This document shows, one piece after another, positions 61,438 to 64,000 of a stretch of DNA of 64,000 bases. Both the position numbers and the translations under genes were made by a program. How positions within the stretch are numbered: position 1 is the stretch's first letter; each line of letters begins with the position of its first letter. Source of the stretch: Parascedosporium putredinis. Its lineage: Eukaryota > Ascomycota > Sordariomycetes > Microascales > Microascaceae. Below the pieces are notes generated by a model that saw only the letters and a list, made by a program, of their open reading frames with translations, did no database searches and was not told where the DNA came from. Location of the stretch: the NCBI GenBank assembly GCA_949357655.1, contig CASHTG010000016.1, positions 1,302,001-1,366,000 of the forward strand, written 5' to 3'.

Positions 61438-63322
61438 GTTGAAAGTGGTGGGGTGGGAGGGGAGATGAGCAGGTGCTGTTGTTTTGAGTAGAGGAGAAGA
61501 GGCCAGGTCTTTCTTGCTTGGGTCTCAAGGGGAAGTTGTCTGGGAAAGCTGATGATTCGAAAGGTAGATTGGGATAACTTGCCCGGGGAAACCTCTTCAT
61601 TTTATACTTGTCTCGAGCGAGCCATGAACACTACGGATCTCTAAGATGAGAGATGAGCACGAGCACGAGCAGTAAGCAGGCGGGATGCCTGCTGATGGAA
61701 CTTTGCGATCAAGTCGGTGGACATGAAGCATTCCCAAAGTATGCCAAGCCCGTGAGATGCATCTGCCTTCACCGGGCACGCGCACAAAGGCAAAGAGGGA
61801 AAAAGGATGCCGGGTCGGTTGTGATGTGACGATGAGGTTATTTCGGTTCACGGAGCCAGAGGTCAGATGGCCGAATCATGCTTGAGAAAGGCCAGTGGGC
61901 CGTGAGCAGAGATAGAGCCATAGGATCCGGCCTCTCGGCGAGAATCATGCATGCTACCGACGACAGCAACATCTTGATCTTGTCCTGAGCGCCTTAGAAA
62001 ACCTGACATTAGCGATGCGAGGCTTTCGCCGAGTGGTGATAGATACGAGCGTTACCCCGGGGGCCTTTGGTTGTTTGAGGCTACGAACCCGGGAGTAATT
62101 TCGCCAAAGGTTCTTTAATGCTGTCAGCTGCGCTGATCCCACGAGGGTGACGGTAACCGCCTTTCATACACGCGGTGCTTGACGACCGTGAATTTCAACC
62201 TGCGCCTACTCCGCCATTTCATAATCAAAAGGACCGCCTCCCCTTTCCCCGGAAATGCTGTTATTCGTCCGTTCACGAAGGGGAGAAAAACAAGACACAA
62301 GGTCCGTCAAGGCGCCTCGCGGCAAACAGCCCGGCATAAGGGGAAAGTGGGGGCCGTCATATATATCCATTGGATCCATGGGTGTGATCTATATGTCCGG
62401 GGATCCATTGTACCCAAAAATAATCATTCGCGCCAGCCCTGTCAGCTTACATGTCCGACGGGTGCGGCTCGCGGGCATGCACGAGTAGAGTTTTTGGGTT
62501 TCCCGCAAGGTTTCTTTATTTTCTTGGCAATGCACCGTGGATTATTAAAAAAGGGCTATGGCCATGCACCTTGGATATCGCTGCATGCTTATTTTTGGGG
62601 GCTTGCTTTTGGGCGAGGATGGTTGGGCAGGATCATCTGAGATCCGAACTCGGGATGGTGTTTGGCAAAATGGTTGGGATCGACGATAGCGAAACTCGAG
62701 TCCAAGGTATGAGTGGAAAATGGAATACCACTGTGGCTGGCTTGTGTCTCTTACAAGCCCCCTTGACTCTTGACCGTTGATACACTCGTCCTACAAGTCA
62801 TGACAACTTGCTCAGAAACAGCGCATCGCCGTCCTGCAGGCTGAGGTTATTTGTCACGTCGTAAGCAAGCCAGCTTCGGCGGACCGGGTATCAGCTATCA
62901 CTCCCTTTTTGGTGTATTCGTTCCGGGAGTGTTCTTGAATCTCTAGGGAAGCTGATTTGTCAGTGAATTAAAGCTCGTCACCGGTTGGAATCCGGCGGAC
63001 CAAAGAGATAGGAAGTGTGGCCGGGCGTGGTTGCTGATGCTAATTATATCTTGCGATACTTGGAAATGAGATGCACTATAGTCGCAGTGAAGGCCTCGGG
63101 ATTGGAGAAGGGATACCATTCCAACTATATGTGGTAAAATACACAAGGAAGAAAACAAGTGCCTTTTGTCTGCATCTACTAGCTTGCCGACTAGTTGGCA
63201 ACTATTTTTCCCAAGACGATAGATGGCGAACCTCACGCCGAAGAAATGAACCCATCCAACTCTATACTTGTTGCTCTAATGGGAACACCAGAGATTGTTG
63301 CCTGTGAACCAAACCCATACTA
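61438..63322. other. Intergenic region, no gene seen
   Basis: The left part is the promoter of the secreted protein gene. Two copies of the ATTGGATCCATGGG/GGGGATCCATTG motif lie near 62367-62412. The longest frame (about 150 codons at 62179-62640) has no supporting features. Confidence 0.45.
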
Positions 63323-64000
63323 TTACTGATACATTTTACTCCCCTTTCCCTTTCCCTTTCCCGGCTCAGTAGATGTAGCCTCTATTCCCTTGCAAATCAG
63401 CCACTTTGCCAGCAGGACGTGCAACCACCCGCCCACAGACGTCTCGATCAAGGTAGCTTTCGCGCTCGGTTTTCGCCACATCCACGTCTCGTTGCTAAAG
63501 ACGACTTTGTCCTCGCCGACCACGTCCACGGCCGAGACGATGACCACGCCTATGCGCTCGCCTTTGTAGCTCGCAGGCGGGTCGCCCACGCACTCGATCC
63601 TCTCCGACGGCCGGTCCTCCACCCCGGGCGTGGCGCCGCGGTGCGCGACCCGCCAGATGCCGCAGACCGTGTCCCCGACGGTAAAAGGGAGAGCGTTGAT
63701 GAAGTCGGTGTCAAACGTGCGCTTGGCCTCGGGCTCTTGGACCGCGCCGCGGATGAGGGACGCTTGGGGCGTGTGGCTGAAGGCGACTTGCACGGCGCGC
63801 GAGTAGGCCGTGAGAAGTGCCGAGGGGGACACGGTGGTGCCGGGGCCGTTTGGTACGGTTGATGGTGCTGGATACTTTAGGGAGCTTAGGGAGATTGGTT
63901 CCGTCACTGCGCGCTCGTACGCGAGCACCCATTCCGAGTCGTCGGACGTAACATCTGGTGGGAGGGATACGGGCCTGGCGATGGAGGATGAGATAGAGGA
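63323..64000 (-). CDS. Unrecognised protein, C-terminal part, runs off the window
   Basis: The frame is open from the window edge to a stop at 63323, giving about 225 visible residues; the N-terminus lies beyond 64000. The visible part includes SLKYPAPSTVPNGPGTTVSP, SALLTAYSRAVQVAFSHTPQ, NALPFTVGDTVCGIWRVAHR and YKGERIGVVIVSAVDVVGED, then NETWMWRKPSAKATLIETSV and a hydrophobic GGWLHVLLAKWLICKG. It ends in a Gly/Lys-rich tail encoded by a CCCTTT repeat. Codon use and the long open frame support coding, and there is no frame break. The short beta-rich segments with a conserved Val/Ser pattern could suggest a hotdog-like or lipocalin-like fold, but this is a guess. Function unknown. Confidence 0.65.
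   Translation of the reverse strand, partial: SSISSSIARPVSLPPDVTSDDSEWVLAYERAVTEPISLSSLKYPAPSTVPNGPGTTVSPSALLTAYSRAVQVAFSHTPQASLIRGAVQEPEAKRTFDTDFINALPFTVGDTVCGIWRVAHRGATPGVEDRPSERIECVGDPPASYKGERIGVVIVSAVDVVGEDKVVFSNETWMWRKPSAKATLIETSVGGWLHVLLAKWLICKGIEATSTEPGKGKGKGSKMYQ

Noticed and set aside
62179..62640. 153-codon plus-strand frame
   Set aside because: It starts with a non-standard codon and is rich in Arg/His with no motif.
1..64000. CRISPR array, rRNA or transposon
   Set aside because: No regular direct repeats with spacers, no conserved rRNA segment and no transposase or reverse transcriptase motif could be read on either strand.

Overview
The window comes from a filamentous ascomycete (Pezizomycotina, most likely Sordariomycetes). 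The evidence is short spliceosomal introns of about 60-160 nt with GTRAGT-type donors, CTAAC-like branch sites and YAG acceptors, plus two Zn2Cys6 regulators, a MeaB/MBZ1-type bZIP factor, a fungal tetraspanin, a V-ATPase B subunit and fungal-type PDX1/PDX2. I assign no species. Density is low: 14 protein genes in 64 kb, separated by long stretches in which I find no gene.

Layout. 13-3076 (-): Zn2Cys6 activator. 8407-11023 (-): a second Zn2Cys6 regulator whose zinc cluster is assembled from two micro-exons of 13 and 10 nt. 11.0-23.0 kb: gene desert. 23001-24739 (+): single-pass membrane protein with three cysteine-rich modules. 26075-26465 (-): small protein with NNF repeats. 26.5-31.4 kb: empty. 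31381-33752 (+): SDA1, convergent with a tetraspanin (33923-35105, -). 35661-36522 (-) and 39166-40120 (+): PDX2 and PDX1, the two subunits of pyridoxal-5'-phosphate synthase, divergently placed. 41106-42339 (+): mitochondrial HMG-CoA lyase. 43705-45735 (+): seven-exon VMA2. 47443-49241 (-): bZIP factor. 49.2-57.4 kb: second desert. 57385-59150 (+): monocarboxylate-type MFS transporter, convergent with a SigF/NTF2-like membrane protein (59428-60298, -). 61039-61437 (-): small secreted cysteine-rich protein. 63323 to the right edge (-): unrecognised partial gene.

A key property of the sequence is that most conserved genes are split by single missing bases, nearly always in short G, C, T or A runs. 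Restoring one base at each site makes total coding lengths divisible by three in nearly every gene where I could do the sum. This looks like homopolymer contraction in a long-read assembly rather than gene decay, so the genes are annotated as functional with sequence-level frame breaks. No CRISPR, rRNA, tRNA or clear transposon was found.

Functionally, the clearest unit is PDX1/PDX2, which act together in vitamin B6 synthesis. The other housekeeping genes (SDA1, VMA2, HMG-CoA lyase) are unrelated neighbours. The most novel-looking content is four items: the NNF-repeat protein, the triple CC-module surface protein, the secreted 8-cysteine protein and a dispersed ATCCATCCATGGAT-like palindrome found in the intergenic DNA.
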